DNA of 64,000 nucleotides, from NCBI GenBank assembly GCA_014379405.1, contig JACMLU010000025.1, positions 225,387-289,386 of the forward strand, read 5' to 3'. The DNA comes from Flavobacterium sp. (GTDB lineage Bacteria > Bacteroidota > Bacteroidia > Flavobacteriales > Flavobacteriaceae). A program made the translations under genes and the position numbers. Below the pieces are notes generated by a model. That model did no database searches. It was not told the origin of the DNA and saw only the letters and a list, made by a program, of their open reading frames with translations. Shown one piece after another: positions 10,575 through 19,175 of the stretch (position 1 is its first letter; each line of letters starts with the position of its first letter).

Positions 10575-11015
10575 ATGAAAAAAATTTCGCTTTTACTTTT
10601 AGTTGTTTTTCTTCAAAGTTGTTGGATTTGTCCCGAAAGACACAATTTAGAATTTGAATATGATACTAAAATTTTCAAAGTACTATCTGAAGGATACTAT
10701 GTTGAGTCAATTAAAATAACTGAATATATCCCAAAAGAAGGATATGTAGAGTTTATTGATTCAAATTATGTTGAAATCAAACAAAACGGAAAATTATTAA
10801 GTAGGAGAATAGATTTAAGAAATTTGAATGAAAATTATAGTGCAAAAGGAATTGACATAAAAGAAATACTATCAAAAAAGGAAATAGCATTTGAAATTAT
10901 GATTAAAAATCCAAAACTTAAAATTGAAGACGAAGATTCAAGATCATTTATTTATTTCGTTACAGATAAACTGACTAAAGGTAAATTGATTGTAGAATCA
11001 AATGGTTGTAAGTAA
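10575..11015 (+). CDS. Hypothetical small lipoprotein
   Basis: 146 aa with a leader and candidate lipobox (FLQSC, Cys16; WIC follows). No family recognised. Composition is Lys/Glu/Ile-rich with predicted beta strands, and it is noticeably more AT-rich than the neighbouring glycosidases, as often seen in poorly conserved accessory genes. It begins 8 bases after the aldo/keto reductase stop and ends at a hairpin terminator. Confidence 0.65.
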   Translation: MKKISLLLLVVFLQSCWICPERHNLEFEYDTKIFKVLSEGYYVESIKITEYIPKEGYVEFIDSNYVEIKQNGKLLSRRIDLRNLNENYSAKGIDIKEILSKKEIAFEIMIKNPKLKIEDEDSRSFIYFVTDKLTKGKLIVESNGCK

Positions 11016-11071
11016 CGTGCCATATTTAATTTGCAAAAAAAATCAGATAATTTTCCTAATTCTTTAAATAC

Positions 11072-11107
11072 AAAAAAGCTATATATGAAAAATGATATAG
11101 CTTTTTT
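11072..11107. terminator. Rho-independent terminator, bidirectional
   Basis: Stem AAAAAAGCTATAT / ATATAGCTTTTTT with a 10-base loop; T-runs exist on both strands. It lies between the convergent hypothetical lipoprotein (plus) and the GH5 mannanase (minus) and could end both transcripts. Confidence 0.85.
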
Positions 11108-11165
11108 ATTTGTAATTGATTAAGGGTAAGATATGTACAAATCTAAATTCCGCTCCCTTTTCTAT

Positions 11166-12452
11166 TTACTTCAACTCCAAATTAAATTTTTTCACAATCT
11201 CCAAAGTCGATTTATCTGAAGAAAAAACACTGTTCAAGCCTTGTGGTTCTTGCGGTGGATCGGTTGTCAAAGGATCTCCGGGTTTCCATTTTCCGTCTGG
11301 GGTAACGGCTTTTCCTTCGCCACCAAATCCCCAAAAGTTAGCGGCTTGCAACACACCATTATTTTTACGACTTTCGAGAACTCTATTGAAGATATAATTG
11401 TAAAAAACATCTCTATTGGCAACAGATGAACTTGATATTAAACTTTCATTTTCTCTTGGCAAACCGAATTCTTCAATGATTATGGGTCTTTTTAAATTTT
11501 GCGCCACTTTGATGTGAGCATCAATATATTTCCCCGCATTTTCTAATGTGGTTGGCATAGTTTTTTCGGCATCGTCGGCTTTGAACCAATTCCAGTTTTT
11601 AGGCCAAATGTGCATCGTTAGATAATCGATATTTGGGTTTTGATGCGTTCTTTCGAATATTTCTATCTTGTCATTCGAACTATTCAAACCTTCGGAACCA
11701 GTAGAAATTAAATGGTTTTTGTCTAAACTATCCATCAAATCGACAATGTTGTTGAGCCAAGTGGTAAATTTCGCTTCGTTTTCCACCGTAAAAAGTCGGG
11801 GTTCGTTGCCTACTTGCCAAGCCATAATGGTATTGTCTTGGGTATATTTTCTTTTGGTGTACCCATTTGTTCTGCCCATAATAAACTTCACGTGATTGTT
11901 CAAAGCTTCCATACACGATTCGCAACTATAGAATTTTTCGGTATAAGACATAAACTGAGGCCAAGTATTTGGCTGTATAGCAGGAACTGGAATTGCTCCT
12001 TTTCCGCTCCATTCCAGGTATTGCGACATTCCACCAGACCATTCCCAGTTGTTGGTCAAAAATAATACGGCGTAGATCTTGCGTTTGCCCATTTCGGCAA
12101 TCAGGAAATCCAAACCGTCCAGTAAATCTTGGTCGTATTTTCCTTGTTCGTATTGCAAAGCGGGACGGATGGTAAAATCGTATGTTCCGCCATCGCCACC
12201 AACAAGAATTCGCAAATTATCAATGCCATTTTTCTGCATTAAATCAAGTTCTCGAAGCAATCTTTTTCGGTCGCCCACTTTCTTCGAAGCCAACAAACTT
12301 CCGTACCAATAATTGGTTCCAATATAGGAATACGGTTGATCTCCTTTGAAGAATTGAGTTCCTTTGACGGTAATGCGTGGTTGCTGTTTTTGGGCAAAAC
12401 CAATGGTTGTTACAAAGGAAAAAAGTAAAAATGTGAAGATTGAATATTTCAT
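11166..12452 (-). CDS. GH5 endo-beta-1,4-mannanase (GH5_7-like)
   Basis: 428 aa with signal peptide (FVTTIGFAQ, cleavage near 20). The N-terminal motif around FFKGDQPYSYIGTNYWYG resembles GH5 subfamily 7 mannanases. Acid/base Glu217 lies in QVGNEP and the nucleophile Glu328 in IIEEFG. The enzyme cleaves internal beta-1,4-mannosyl bonds in mannan or galactoglucomannan. It is the last gene of the minus-strand mannan operon, 31 bases after the epimerase gene, giving the cluster a second mannanase besides the GH26 enzyme at its head. Confidence 0.88.
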   Translation of the reverse strand: MKYSIFTFLLFSFVTTIGFAQKQQPRITVKGTQFFKGDQPYSYIGTNYWYGSLLASKKVGDRKRLLRELDLMQKNGIDNLRILVGGDGGTYDFTIRPALQYEQGKYDQDLLDGLDFLIAEMGKRKIYAVLFLTNNWEWSGGMSQYLEWSGKGAIPVPAIQPNTWPQFMSYTEKFYSCESCMEALNNHVKFIMGRTNGYTKRKYTQDNTIMAWQVGNEPRLFTVENEAKFTTWLNNIVDLMDSLDKNHLISTGSEGLNSSNDKIEIFERTHQNPNIDYLTMHIWPKNWNWFKADDAEKTMPTTLENAGKYIDAHIKVAQNLKRPIIIEEFGLPRENESLISSSSVANRDVFYNYIFNRVLESRKNNGVLQAANFWGFGGEGKAVTPDGKWKPGDPLTTDPPQEPQGLNSVFSSDKSTLEIVKKFNLELK

Positions 12453-12483
12453 CTGATTGGATTAATTAGGCTAATGTAAAAAA

Positions 12484-13674
12484 CTAATTCTTGATTCTGT
12501 GTATCAATTCGATGCAAGCTCTGCTGTTGTGGTACGGACATTTCCAGAAACCGGCTTTGTCTTTTTGGATTAACGAATAATCTTCATAAACACCCCAAAA
12601 CCATTCGCCATTGTTTTTGTCGAGTAGGTGTTTTTGTATAAAACCCCAGTTTTTCAGGACAATGTTGAGGTAGTTTTCATCGCGGGTAAGTTGGTAAGCG
12701 TTATAAAAACCAATCATCAGTTCAGCTTGTGGCCACCAATGTTTTTCTTTTATTAGGATATTTTTTTTGGGTTCCAATTCGTACCATAAACCGCCGTCTT
12801 GGTCAATCCCTTCGATGGTGGCATCCGTCATTTGGATGGCGTATTTTTTGTAGCGTTCAATTAAAGCTTCGTGTCCAGAAATCTCGGCACATTGCAATAA
12901 CAACCAAGCCGCCTCGATATCGTGTCCATACGAAATCACGTCTGGTTTTTCGACCCAATTTTCGTCAAAAAACAATCGCAAATGCCCCGTTTCTTCGTTG
13001 ATAAAATGGGTTTCGATGACTTCGAGCAATTCGATAATGACATTTTTTAAGTTTTCGTCATTCCAAACTCTATACAAATTGGCATACCCTTCAACGATGT
13101 GCAAATGGGTATTCATCGTCTTTTTTTCATTGGCATCTTTGTCGCTCAAACGCAAATCTTCGATAGATTGCCAATCGCGGGTAAAAGCTTCGAAATAGCC
13201 TTTGTGAATTGGGTCGTAACTATATTCTTGAATTTTTTTATAAAGGGAAATAGCAAATTCTAATGCTTTTTCTTCTTTAGAAACGGCATAATATTCAGTC
13301 ATTCCATAAATCACGAAAGCCAGGGCATAAATTTGATTTTTGGTATCTTTTGGCGAAGCATCGGCGTTGATACTCCAGTAAATTCCGCCAAATTCCGAAT
13401 CATAAAAATACTTTAGAATAAAATCGAATGCATTTTTGGCAATCATTTTATGCGCTTCGTCTTTCGTAATGGAATACCCCGCAGAAAATGACCAAAGAAT
13501 ACGAGCATTTAATACAGCTCCTTTTTCGGATTGATAAATTTTGTGTTCCTTGCAATTTATTTGGCCAATAAAACCGCCATTTTTTTGGTCAATAGAATGC
13601 TTTGACCAATACTCAAGAATGTTATCGAGTTCAGTGGTTAATTCGGTTTTAAGATTTTTTAATTTTTGGGACAC
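12484..13674 (-). CDS. Mannobiose/cellobiose 2-epimerase (AGE family)
   Basis: 396 aa, cytoplasmic, of the length of cellobiose 2-epimerases. The (alpha/alpha)6-barrel family pattern is clear, with conserved histidines in TMNTHLHIVEGYANLY, YGHDIEAAWLL and KEKHWWPQAEL. In mannan degraders this enzyme converts beta-1,4-mannobiose to mannosyl-glucose, the substrate of the GH130 phosphorylase encoded just upstream in the operon. That pairing, known from Bacteroides fragilis and Ruminococcus albus, makes mannobiose 2-epimerase the best reading; cellobiose epimerisation is a likely side activity. A 281-base spacer containing repeats separates it from the GH130 gene. Confidence 0.88.
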   Translation of the reverse strand: MSQKLKNLKTELTTELDNILEYWSKHSIDQKNGGFIGQINCKEHKIYQSEKGAVLNARILWSFSAGYSITKDEAHKMIAKNAFDFILKYFYDSEFGGIYWSINADASPKDTKNQIYALAFVIYGMTEYYAVSKEEKALEFAISLYKKIQEYSYDPIHKGYFEAFTRDWQSIEDLRLSDKDANEKKTMNTHLHIVEGYANLYRVWNDENLKNVIIELLEVIETHFINEETGHLRLFFDENWVEKPDVISYGHDIEAAWLLLQCAEISGHEALIERYKKYAIQMTDATIEGIDQDGGLWYELEPKKNILIKEKHWWPQAELMIGFYNAYQLTRDENYLNIVLKNWGFIQKHLLDKNNGEWFWGVYEDYSLIQKDKAGFWKCPYHNSRACIELIHRIKN

Positions 13675-13703
13675 GGTTTATTTTTATGACTATTAGTTTA
13701 CAG

Positions 13704-13757
13704 AAGCGGTCGAAGACCGCCAGACACTACCTCAAAGTCAGAGACTTTGCGGAGCGG
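13704..13757. repeat. Dispersed repeat A, copy 1
   Basis: A 54-base unit with small hairpins (CGGTCGAAGACCG and AAAGTCAGAGACTTT) ending in GCGGAG. A second copy lies at 13901-13954 in the same spacer. A degenerate relative (AAAGTCCTCGAGGCTTTGC) is visible near 48257. Confidence 0.85.
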
Positions 13758-13782
13758 TATTTGTGTGAAAGACGAAACATTT

Positions 13783-13843
13783 AAACCATTAAGACATTTA
13801 AGATTTGCAGTGCACTTAATTTTCTTAAATCTCTTAATGGTTT
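13783..13843. repeat. Palindromic repeat B (AAACCATTAAG ... CTTAATGGTTT)
   Basis: Imperfect palindrome between the two copies of repeat A. The end sequence CCATTAAGA / TCTTAATGG is shared with two elements at 51789-51860 and 51891-51960, so this is a dispersed family. Confidence 0.75.
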
Positions 13844-13900
13844 AAAATAGAATATTCACAACATTTTAGTAGAACCTTTTTAATAGCTATTTTGTTTAAA

Positions 13901-13954
13901 AGGCGGTCGGAGACCGCTAGTCACTTCCTCAAAGTCGGAGACTTTGCGGAGCTG
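13901..13954. repeat. Dispersed repeat A, copy 2
   Basis: Second copy of the unit at 13704-13757 in the same orientation, with a few substitutions (CGGTCGGAGACCG, AAAGTCGGAGACTTT). It ends one base before the stop codon of the GH130 gene. Confidence 0.85.
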
Positions 13955-13955
13955 T

Positions 13956-15146
13956 TTATTTAATTTCTTTGTTCTTGTTGACTTGTGCAATAATAGCATT
14001 CACGGAACCTGCTGATATAAAGGTGTCTTGTGGTGTATTCATCACATAATCCACCAACTTTTCGACAGAGGAAACAGCCACGTGCATTCTGGTATCTGAG
14101 GCAGCGTAATAGATAAAAACAGTTCCGTCTTCGTCTGCAATCCAGCCATTCGAGAACAAAACATTGGATACATCTCCCACTCTTTCTGAACCTTCAGGGG
14201 CCATAAAATGTCCCGCTGGAATGTGGGTCACTTTCGAAATATCATTCAAATCGGTCATGAATATATAAAGAGTATAGCGCAATCCGGCAGCCGTGTTTCG
14301 AACTCCGTGAGCCAAATGTAACCAACCTTTTTCGGTTTTAATTGGTGCTGGTCCCAAACCATTTTTTAGTTCATAAATGGTATGATACTGTTTGCCAAAG
14401 ATAATTCTTTCCTCTTTTACGATTGGGTTTTCCATCGAATCAATATAACCCAATCCAATTCCGCCACCACTTCCCACATCGATAAATCCGTCTTGTGGTC
14501 GTGTGTACAAAGCGTATTTTCCATTAATGAATTCTGGATGCAAGACCACATTTCTTTGTTGACCCGCATTCGAAATCAAATCAGGCAAGCGTTCCCAATT
14601 TACCAAATCTTTGGTGCGCACAATTCCTGCATTGGCAATAGCCGAACTGGTATCGGCTTTTGGAGACTTTGGGTCTTTTCTTTCGGTGCAAAAAATGCCG
14701 TAAATCCAACCGTCTTCGTGGTTTGTAAGGCGCATGTCATAGACATTGGTGTCAGGTTCTTCGGTTTGTGGAATCACGCAAGGCTTTTCCCAAAATTTGA
14801 AATTATCGATTCCATTCGGACTTTCGGCAATTGCAAAAAACGATTTTCTGTCCACACCTTCCACACGGGCGACAAGAACATATCCGTTTTTCCATTTCAT
14901 TGCGCCGGCATTGAATGCAGCATTGATGCCAATACGTTCCATCAAGAATGGATTTGTGGCTTCATTCAAATCATAGCGCCATTCAATAGGGGCATGATTT
15001 CGGGTCAGGACAGGATTTTTATATCGATTAAATATGCCGTTTCCCACGGTAGATTGTGGTTCGTTTTTTTTCTCGATCAGTTGTTGAAATTCTTTTTCAA
15101 TTTCGGTTTTTCTTTTCTCGAAAGCTTTATTTGTTGTTGTATTCAT
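13956..15146 (-). CDS. GH130 4-O-beta-mannosyl-glucose phosphorylase
   Basis: 396 aa from the ATG at 15146; an upstream in-frame ATG at 15167 adds only MILALSI and overlaps the ribosome-binding region of the preceding gene, so it is disfavoured. Five-bladed beta-propeller family with the motifs NPVLTRNHAP, GVDRKSFFAIAES, TNVYDMRLT (likely general-acid Asp) and YGIFCTERKD. No signal peptide. The enzyme phosphorolyses mannosyl-beta-1,4-glucose to mannose-1-phosphate and glucose. The call as subfamily 1 rests on these motifs plus the adjacent 2-epimerase and symporter; a GH130 acting on mannosyl-GlcNAc or mannobiose is less likely here. Confidence 0.87.
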   Translation of the reverse strand: MNTTTNKAFEKRKTEIEKEFQQLIEKKNEPQSTVGNGIFNRYKNPVLTRNHAPIEWRYDLNEATNPFLMERIGINAAFNAGAMKWKNGYVLVARVEGVDRKSFFAIAESPNGIDNFKFWEKPCVIPQTEEPDTNVYDMRLTNHEDGWIYGIFCTERKDPKSPKADTSSAIANAGIVRTKDLVNWERLPDLISNAGQQRNVVLHPEFINGKYALYTRPQDGFIDVGSGGGIGLGYIDSMENPIVKEERIIFGKQYHTIYELKNGLGPAPIKTEKGWLHLAHGVRNTAAGLRYTLYIFMTDLNDISKVTHIPAGHFMAPEGSERVGDVSNVLFSNGWIADEDGTVFIYYAASDTRMHVAVSSVEKLVDYVMNTPQDTFISAGSVNAIIAQVNKNKEIK

Positions 15147-15170
15147 GATTGATAATGCTAAAATCAAATA

Positions 15171-16562
15171 TTAATTTGTTGTATTTCTCTTGTCGCCCAA
15201 GTCTTTTTCGATGGTTTCCAGTTTTTCTTCGGTCAGCGGATAGAATAGTATGAAAAGTACCGAAATTGCCGCCGCTACTGCCGGAAGAATGCTCAACATT
15301 AACTGGATTCCGTTTTGGGTCACCGCAGTTTGTTCCACATTGGCTTGAAAGCCATAATAGCCCAAAAGCCATCCTGTTGCCGCTCCACCAATTGTCCACC
15401 CAAATTTTTGCGACATCGAGGAAGCCGAAAACACAAGTCCCGTGGCTCTTCTTCCTTGTTTCCATTCGGAATAATCAGCGCTGTCGGCATACATAGACCA
15501 GATTAAAGGAAAAATGCAACCGGCACAAATGCTGATTAGGACTTGGAAAACCATAATCAGTAGTACGTCTTCTTTTCCGAGGAAATAGAAAATCACGCTT
15601 AAAATGGCCGCCATTGCCATAGCGCCAAAAAAGGTGTTCTTTTTACCAATTTTATTGGCAATTGGTGTCGCTGCGATTACTCCAATAATATTGGCGGCTT
15701 GACCCAAAACGAAGTATAAGGATGTAGGCGTCATGGCAAAATTCTCTCCAAAAGCATTGAAACTGTAGCTCACCGTACTGCTCACATAGTATTTAAAATA
15801 ATAAACCGCGGCGCCATCACGGATAGAATTGAAAATCAATGCACCAATTCCCGCACCCAATAGAATCCACCAAGGGCGATTTTTCAAGAGGTCGTTTAAA
15901 TCTTCCTTCAAGTTTGGCTTTTCGTCAGAAATGGGTTCCACTCTTTCTTTGGTCAATAAAAAACAAGCCCAAAAGAAGGTAGTGGTTATGATTCCGAAAA
16001 CAATTATGGTGTATAACCAACCGGTTTTAGAGTTTAGACTTCCTCCAAAATGATTGACCAAAGGTTCTATCAACCAAAGAGCCAAGAGGCTTCCGCCAAA
16101 AGCAAAAACCATACGATAGGATGAAAGAGTCGTTCTTTCTTTTCTGTCTGATGACATCACGCCAAGCAAAGAAGCATAAGGAACGTTGATAATGGAATAC
16201 ACCATCATCATCAAGGAATAGGTTACGTAGGCGTAAATTATTTTTCCTTTTTCGTCAAAATCTGGCGTGTAAAAAGTCAAGATGCCTATTAATGCAAATG
16301 GAATGGCTGTCCATAAAAGATAGGGTCTGAATTTGCCCCAACGCGTTTTGGTTCGGTCTGCCATAATTCCGACGAAAGGGTCAAAACAAGAATCCCAAAT
16401 TCGTGTAATCAAGAACATGGTCCCAACAACGGCAGGTGCCATTCCGAAAACATCGGTATAGAAAAACATCAGGTACATGCTGAATATTTTCCAAAACATG
16501 GAAGAAGCAGCATCTCCCAATCCGTAACCAATTTTTTCTTTTAAACTAACTTTGTCTTGCAT
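15171..16562 (-). CDS. GPH-family sugar:cation symporter (mannobiose type)
   Basis: 463 aa with about 12 hydrophobic segments, typical of the glycoside-pentoside-hexuronide branch of MFS transporters. Signatures include EKIGYGLGDAASSMFWK at the N-terminus and the loop motif ADRTKTRWGKFRPY. It would import the disaccharide products of periplasmic mannanases, most likely mannobiose, for the cytoplasmic epimerase and phosphorylase encoded next to it. It lies 32 bases after the GH26 gene and 24 bases before the GH130 start, so it belongs to the operon. Confidence 0.88.
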   Translation of the reverse strand: MQDKVSLKEKIGYGLGDAASSMFWKIFSMYLMFFYTDVFGMAPAVVGTMFLITRIWDSCFDPFVGIMADRTKTRWGKFRPYLLWTAIPFALIGILTFYTPDFDEKGKIIYAYVTYSLMMMVYSIINVPYASLLGVMSSDRKERTTLSSYRMVFAFGGSLLALWLIEPLVNHFGGSLNSKTGWLYTIIVFGIITTTFFWACFLLTKERVEPISDEKPNLKEDLNDLLKNRPWWILLGAGIGALIFNSIRDGAAVYYFKYYVSSTVSYSFNAFGENFAMTPTSLYFVLGQAANIIGVIAATPIANKIGKKNTFFGAMAMAAILSVIFYFLGKEDVLLIMVFQVLISICAGCIFPLIWSMYADSADYSEWKQGRRATGLVFSASSMSQKFGWTIGGAATGWLLGYYGFQANVEQTAVTQNGIQLMLSILPAVAAAISVLFILFYPLTEEKLETIEKDLGDKRNTTN

Positions 16563-16594
16563 TTTTTAGGTTTTAAGGTTTTTTGGTTAATCAA

Positions 16595-17740
16595 TTATTT
16601 TTTATAAATTTTTTCTTTGGCAAGGTCTTTCTCGAATAAAATTTGGTCCAGATGATAAAAATCCACAAAATCTTTTTCGCTCACTTGGCCTTTGTAAGGT
16701 GCATAATAATGCATTTTTTTCTCGCTTTCTTGCCAGCCGTGGTTTCTCCAAACCAAAACGTAAGAGATTTTATAATCGCCAATGGCTTTTAGCAAAGTGT
16801 CCGTCCACCATTTGCTGTATGGAATGGCTTCGTAACCTGTTTCTGCGAAAGCCATAATTTTATTTTGCTCCTTGGCGACTTCATCCATTATTTTGAATTG
16901 ACTTTGACAGTTTTCAATAAAGGAATTGTCTTTGGTCGGGTCGCTATATTGGTATTTGTCAAAACTCAAAACATCGGCATAATCTGATCCAGGGTAATAT
17001 TCCAAGAATTCTTCTTTTGTTTTGAAATCAGCAGTGTTGTAAACGTATATTAAATTGTGAATTCCTTTTTTTTGAAAATAATCCAAGGTGAATTTCCATA
17101 AAGTCTTGAATTCTTCTGGGCTTGCGTTGTTTTTGCACCACCAAAACCAAGTTCCCGTCAATTCGTGATAGGGACGAAACAGTATCGGGATGGGTTTGCC
17201 GTTTTTGTCTGTTAGCGTCGAAATGTATTTTACGCCTTCATCTAGCCAAGACTTGAATTTCTCGTGACTTTCACCTCCAGGCAAAGCCGATGCCAAGGAT
17301 TTTGGAGAAGTGTCCCAAGCGTTTTTACCAGTCAAGGGATTGTCGAAATGCCAGCTAAGGGTAATTACTCCGCCACGAGAATAACCATCCTTGATATATT
17401 GTCGCATTTTGTCAAAAGGAACGCCGTCGATATTCTTTTCTGATTTTTTTTCTAGACCTGCAAGATCCCAACCATAGACTGCGGGATAATCGCCGGTAAC
17501 TTCTTTTACGTCGCTTTTTCCGGCTTCATATTTCCAGTTCACACCGTAGGCCAAATCGTCTTGGTGGCCAAACAAGATTCCTTTTTGGGTTATTTTTTTT
17601 AAATTGTTGTACAATACTTTGGTTTCGGATGTCGATTTTTTGTCCGAAAGAGACGATTTCGTATCAATGGTTTGGGCTTTAGAAGAACACGAGAATCCTA
17701 TTGATAAATAGATACATAGTGCCGTTATTTTTTTTCTCAT
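16595..17740 (-). CDS. GH26 endo-beta-1,4-mannanase (lipoprotein)
   Basis: 381 aa. The leader ends in GFSCSS, a good lipobox with Cys18, so the enzyme is probably membrane-anchored in the periplasm or on the surface. GH26 catalytic motifs are clear: acid/base Glu193 in PYHELTGTWFWW and nucleophile Glu300 in AFAETGYEA; the aromatic stretch after the first Glu is typical of mannanases. It is the first gene of the five-gene mannan operon and is transcribed divergently from the AraC regulator. In Bacteroidetes such enzymes commonly release mannobiose, which fits the downstream genes. Confidence 0.9.
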   Translation of the reverse strand: MRKKITALCIYLSIGFSCSSKAQTIDTKSSLSDKKSTSETKVLYNNLKKITQKGILFGHQDDLAYGVNWKYEAGKSDVKEVTGDYPAVYGWDLAGLEKKSEKNIDGVPFDKMRQYIKDGYSRGGVITLSWHFDNPLTGKNAWDTSPKSLASALPGGESHEKFKSWLDEGVKYISTLTDKNGKPIPILFRPYHELTGTWFWWCKNNASPEEFKTLWKFTLDYFQKKGIHNLIYVYNTADFKTKEEFLEYYPGSDYADVLSFDKYQYSDPTKDNSFIENCQSQFKIMDEVAKEQNKIMAFAETGYEAIPYSKWWTDTLLKAIGDYKISYVLVWRNHGWQESEKKMHYYAPYKGQVSEKDFVDFYHLDQILFEKDLAKEKIYKK

Positions 17741-18027
17741 GTAATTGATTGTTAATTCGAAAGCTAAAAAAAACTTATTTATTTTTAAAAATTGATTGTT
17801 AATACATTTTAAAATGCCTATTCTTGAATTTCAATAAACTGAAAGATTTTCGAAAGATATTGTCAAAATTATAAAAACTTGACCTATTAAAAGAGATTAA
17901 TGTTTTTTGTAAATATTAATTCTAAAGATATTGCAATTATATATTTCAAAGGTAATTTGATGATACTGTCTGAAATAATATTATTTTATCAATATTATAT
18001 TATATTATTGCAAATAAAAATTGGGCA
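17741..18027. promoter_or_regulatory. Divergent regulatory region, mannan operon / AraC gene
   Basis: Very AT-rich spacer between two divergent starts. On the minus strand TTTTGACAATATC (17856-17868) repeats the first part of the elements found upstream of 2603 and 19176. TGATACTGTCTGA (17961-17973) is nearly repeated as TGATACTTTCAGA at 18968-18980 downstream of the regulator gene. These are candidate sites for the adjacent AraC protein. No strong -7 box could be chosen confidently for either direction. Confidence 0.45.
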
Positions 18028-18906
18028 ATGAGTAATCTTAAAAATTTTTATAGAGAAATTCCTCCACTTTCTCCGCATGACAGCTTTTTAGTTTTTGATA
18101 GAGTTAAAGATACTTTTGATTTTCCGGTGCATTATCATCCAGAGTTCGAGATTAATTTTATTATAAATGGTAAAGGTGTAAAACGTGTTGTTGGCGACAA
18201 TATCGAAGAAATCGACAACATCGAATTGGTTCTAATTGGGCCTAATTTGTATCACGGTTGGGAACTGAATAAATGTTCCAGCAAACAAATTCACGAAATC
18301 ACGATTCAATTTCACAATGATTTATTTCCAGAATCGATGTTGTCTAGGAGAATAATGGGGCCTATAAAAGATATGTTTAACAGGTCGATTCACGGAATTT
18401 TATTTTCAAAAAAAATAGCCGAAGAACTTACGCCAAGGCTAATTAAACTTTCAAAATTAGACGGTATGGATTATTTTTTGGAGATTACCTCTATATTATA
18501 TGATCTCGCCAATTCCAGAAATCAAAGACTATTGTCAACATATACAGTTGATTACGATGTTTTTGAAGATTATGACAAAATGAAATTGGTTTATGAATAT
18601 GTGCAAAAAAACTTTGCCGAAAAAATATCCTTGGATGAGGTTTCCAGAGTGGCCAGTATGACAAGTATCTCTTTTAATAGATTTATAAAAAAGCGAACCG
18701 GAAAAACTTTTGTCAATTATATTAACGACATCAGGATAGGTTATGCGGCGAGATGGCTGGTGGAAAAAGATTTAAGTATTTCCGAAATTGCATTCAAGTC
18801 TGGCTTTAACAATATCGCCAATTTCAACAGAAGTTTTAAATCAATCAAAAATCGCACCCCAAGTCAGTACCGAGAAGATTACTCGGGTTTGAAACGCATC
18901 CTTTAA
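18028..18906 (+). CDS. AraC-family regulator with cupin sensor
   Basis: 292 aa. The N-terminal cupin-like sugar-binding region (about 25-110) has HYHPEFEINFIINGKG; the C-terminal double helix-turn-helix spans about 190-290 with ISLDEVSRVASMTSISFNRFIKKRTGKTF and SISEIAFKSGFNNIANFNRSFK. It is not a hybrid two-component sensor, the more common PUL regulator type. Divergent from the mannan operon and directly upstream of the GH2/GH27/GH5 genes, it probably controls both. Candidate half-sites (AGTATCAT-like) occur on either side of the gene. The ligand is unknown, perhaps a manno- or gluco-oligosaccharide. Confidence 0.88.
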   Translation: MSNLKNFYREIPPLSPHDSFLVFDRVKDTFDFPVHYHPEFEINFIINGKGVKRVVGDNIEEIDNIELVLIGPNLYHGWELNKCSSKQIHEITIQFHNDLFPESMLSRRIMGPIKDMFNRSIHGILFSKKIAEELTPRLIKLSKLDGMDYFLEITSILYDLANSRNQRLLSTYTVDYDVFEDYDKMKLVYEYVQKNFAEKISLDEVSRVASMTSISFNRFIKKRTGKTFVNYINDIRIGYAARWLVEKDLSISEIAFKSGFNNIANFNRSFKSIKNRTPSQYREDYSGLKRIL

Positions 18907-19096
18907 TTTTTACATTAAAATTTACCCAAGTTCGGTTTGCCATTTTTTTCAAAGATTTGCTTCAATATGATACTTTCAGATTGCACTTTTTAAGTATTCA
19001 ATTTTTGCAATTTTTGAGCATAAGTACAAATTATTTTCATTGTGATTTTTGGTTTTATGAAAAACTAAATAATAGTATGTAAAGTTTTTGATTGTA

Positions 19097-19144
19097 TTTT
19101 GACAATAAAGTATCATTTTCCTTAGTCAAAAACTTCTATTATTG
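19097..19144 (+). promoter_or_regulatory. Operator-like 23-mer plus promoter of the GH2 gene
   Basis: The element starts TTTTGACAATAAAGTATC (19097-19119) and matches the 2520-2542 element in 20 of 23 bases. After 17 bases comes TATTATTG (19137-19144), one mismatch from the Bacteroidota -7 consensus, 31 bases before the start codon. Also contains the AGTATCAT half-site. Confidence 0.5.
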
Positions 19145-19175
19145 TATGTTACATTAGTTATTTAAGAATCTTAAA

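Noticed and set aside
13704..13954. Possible CRISPR array (repeated units in a spacer)
   Set aside because: Only two copies, 197 bases apart, with internal hairpins and another repeat between them; no cas genes nearby.
14382..15152. 256-codon plus-strand ORF opposite the GH130 gene
   Set aside because: It is the antisense shadow of a strongly conserved enzyme gene and has no family resemblance, leader or promoter.
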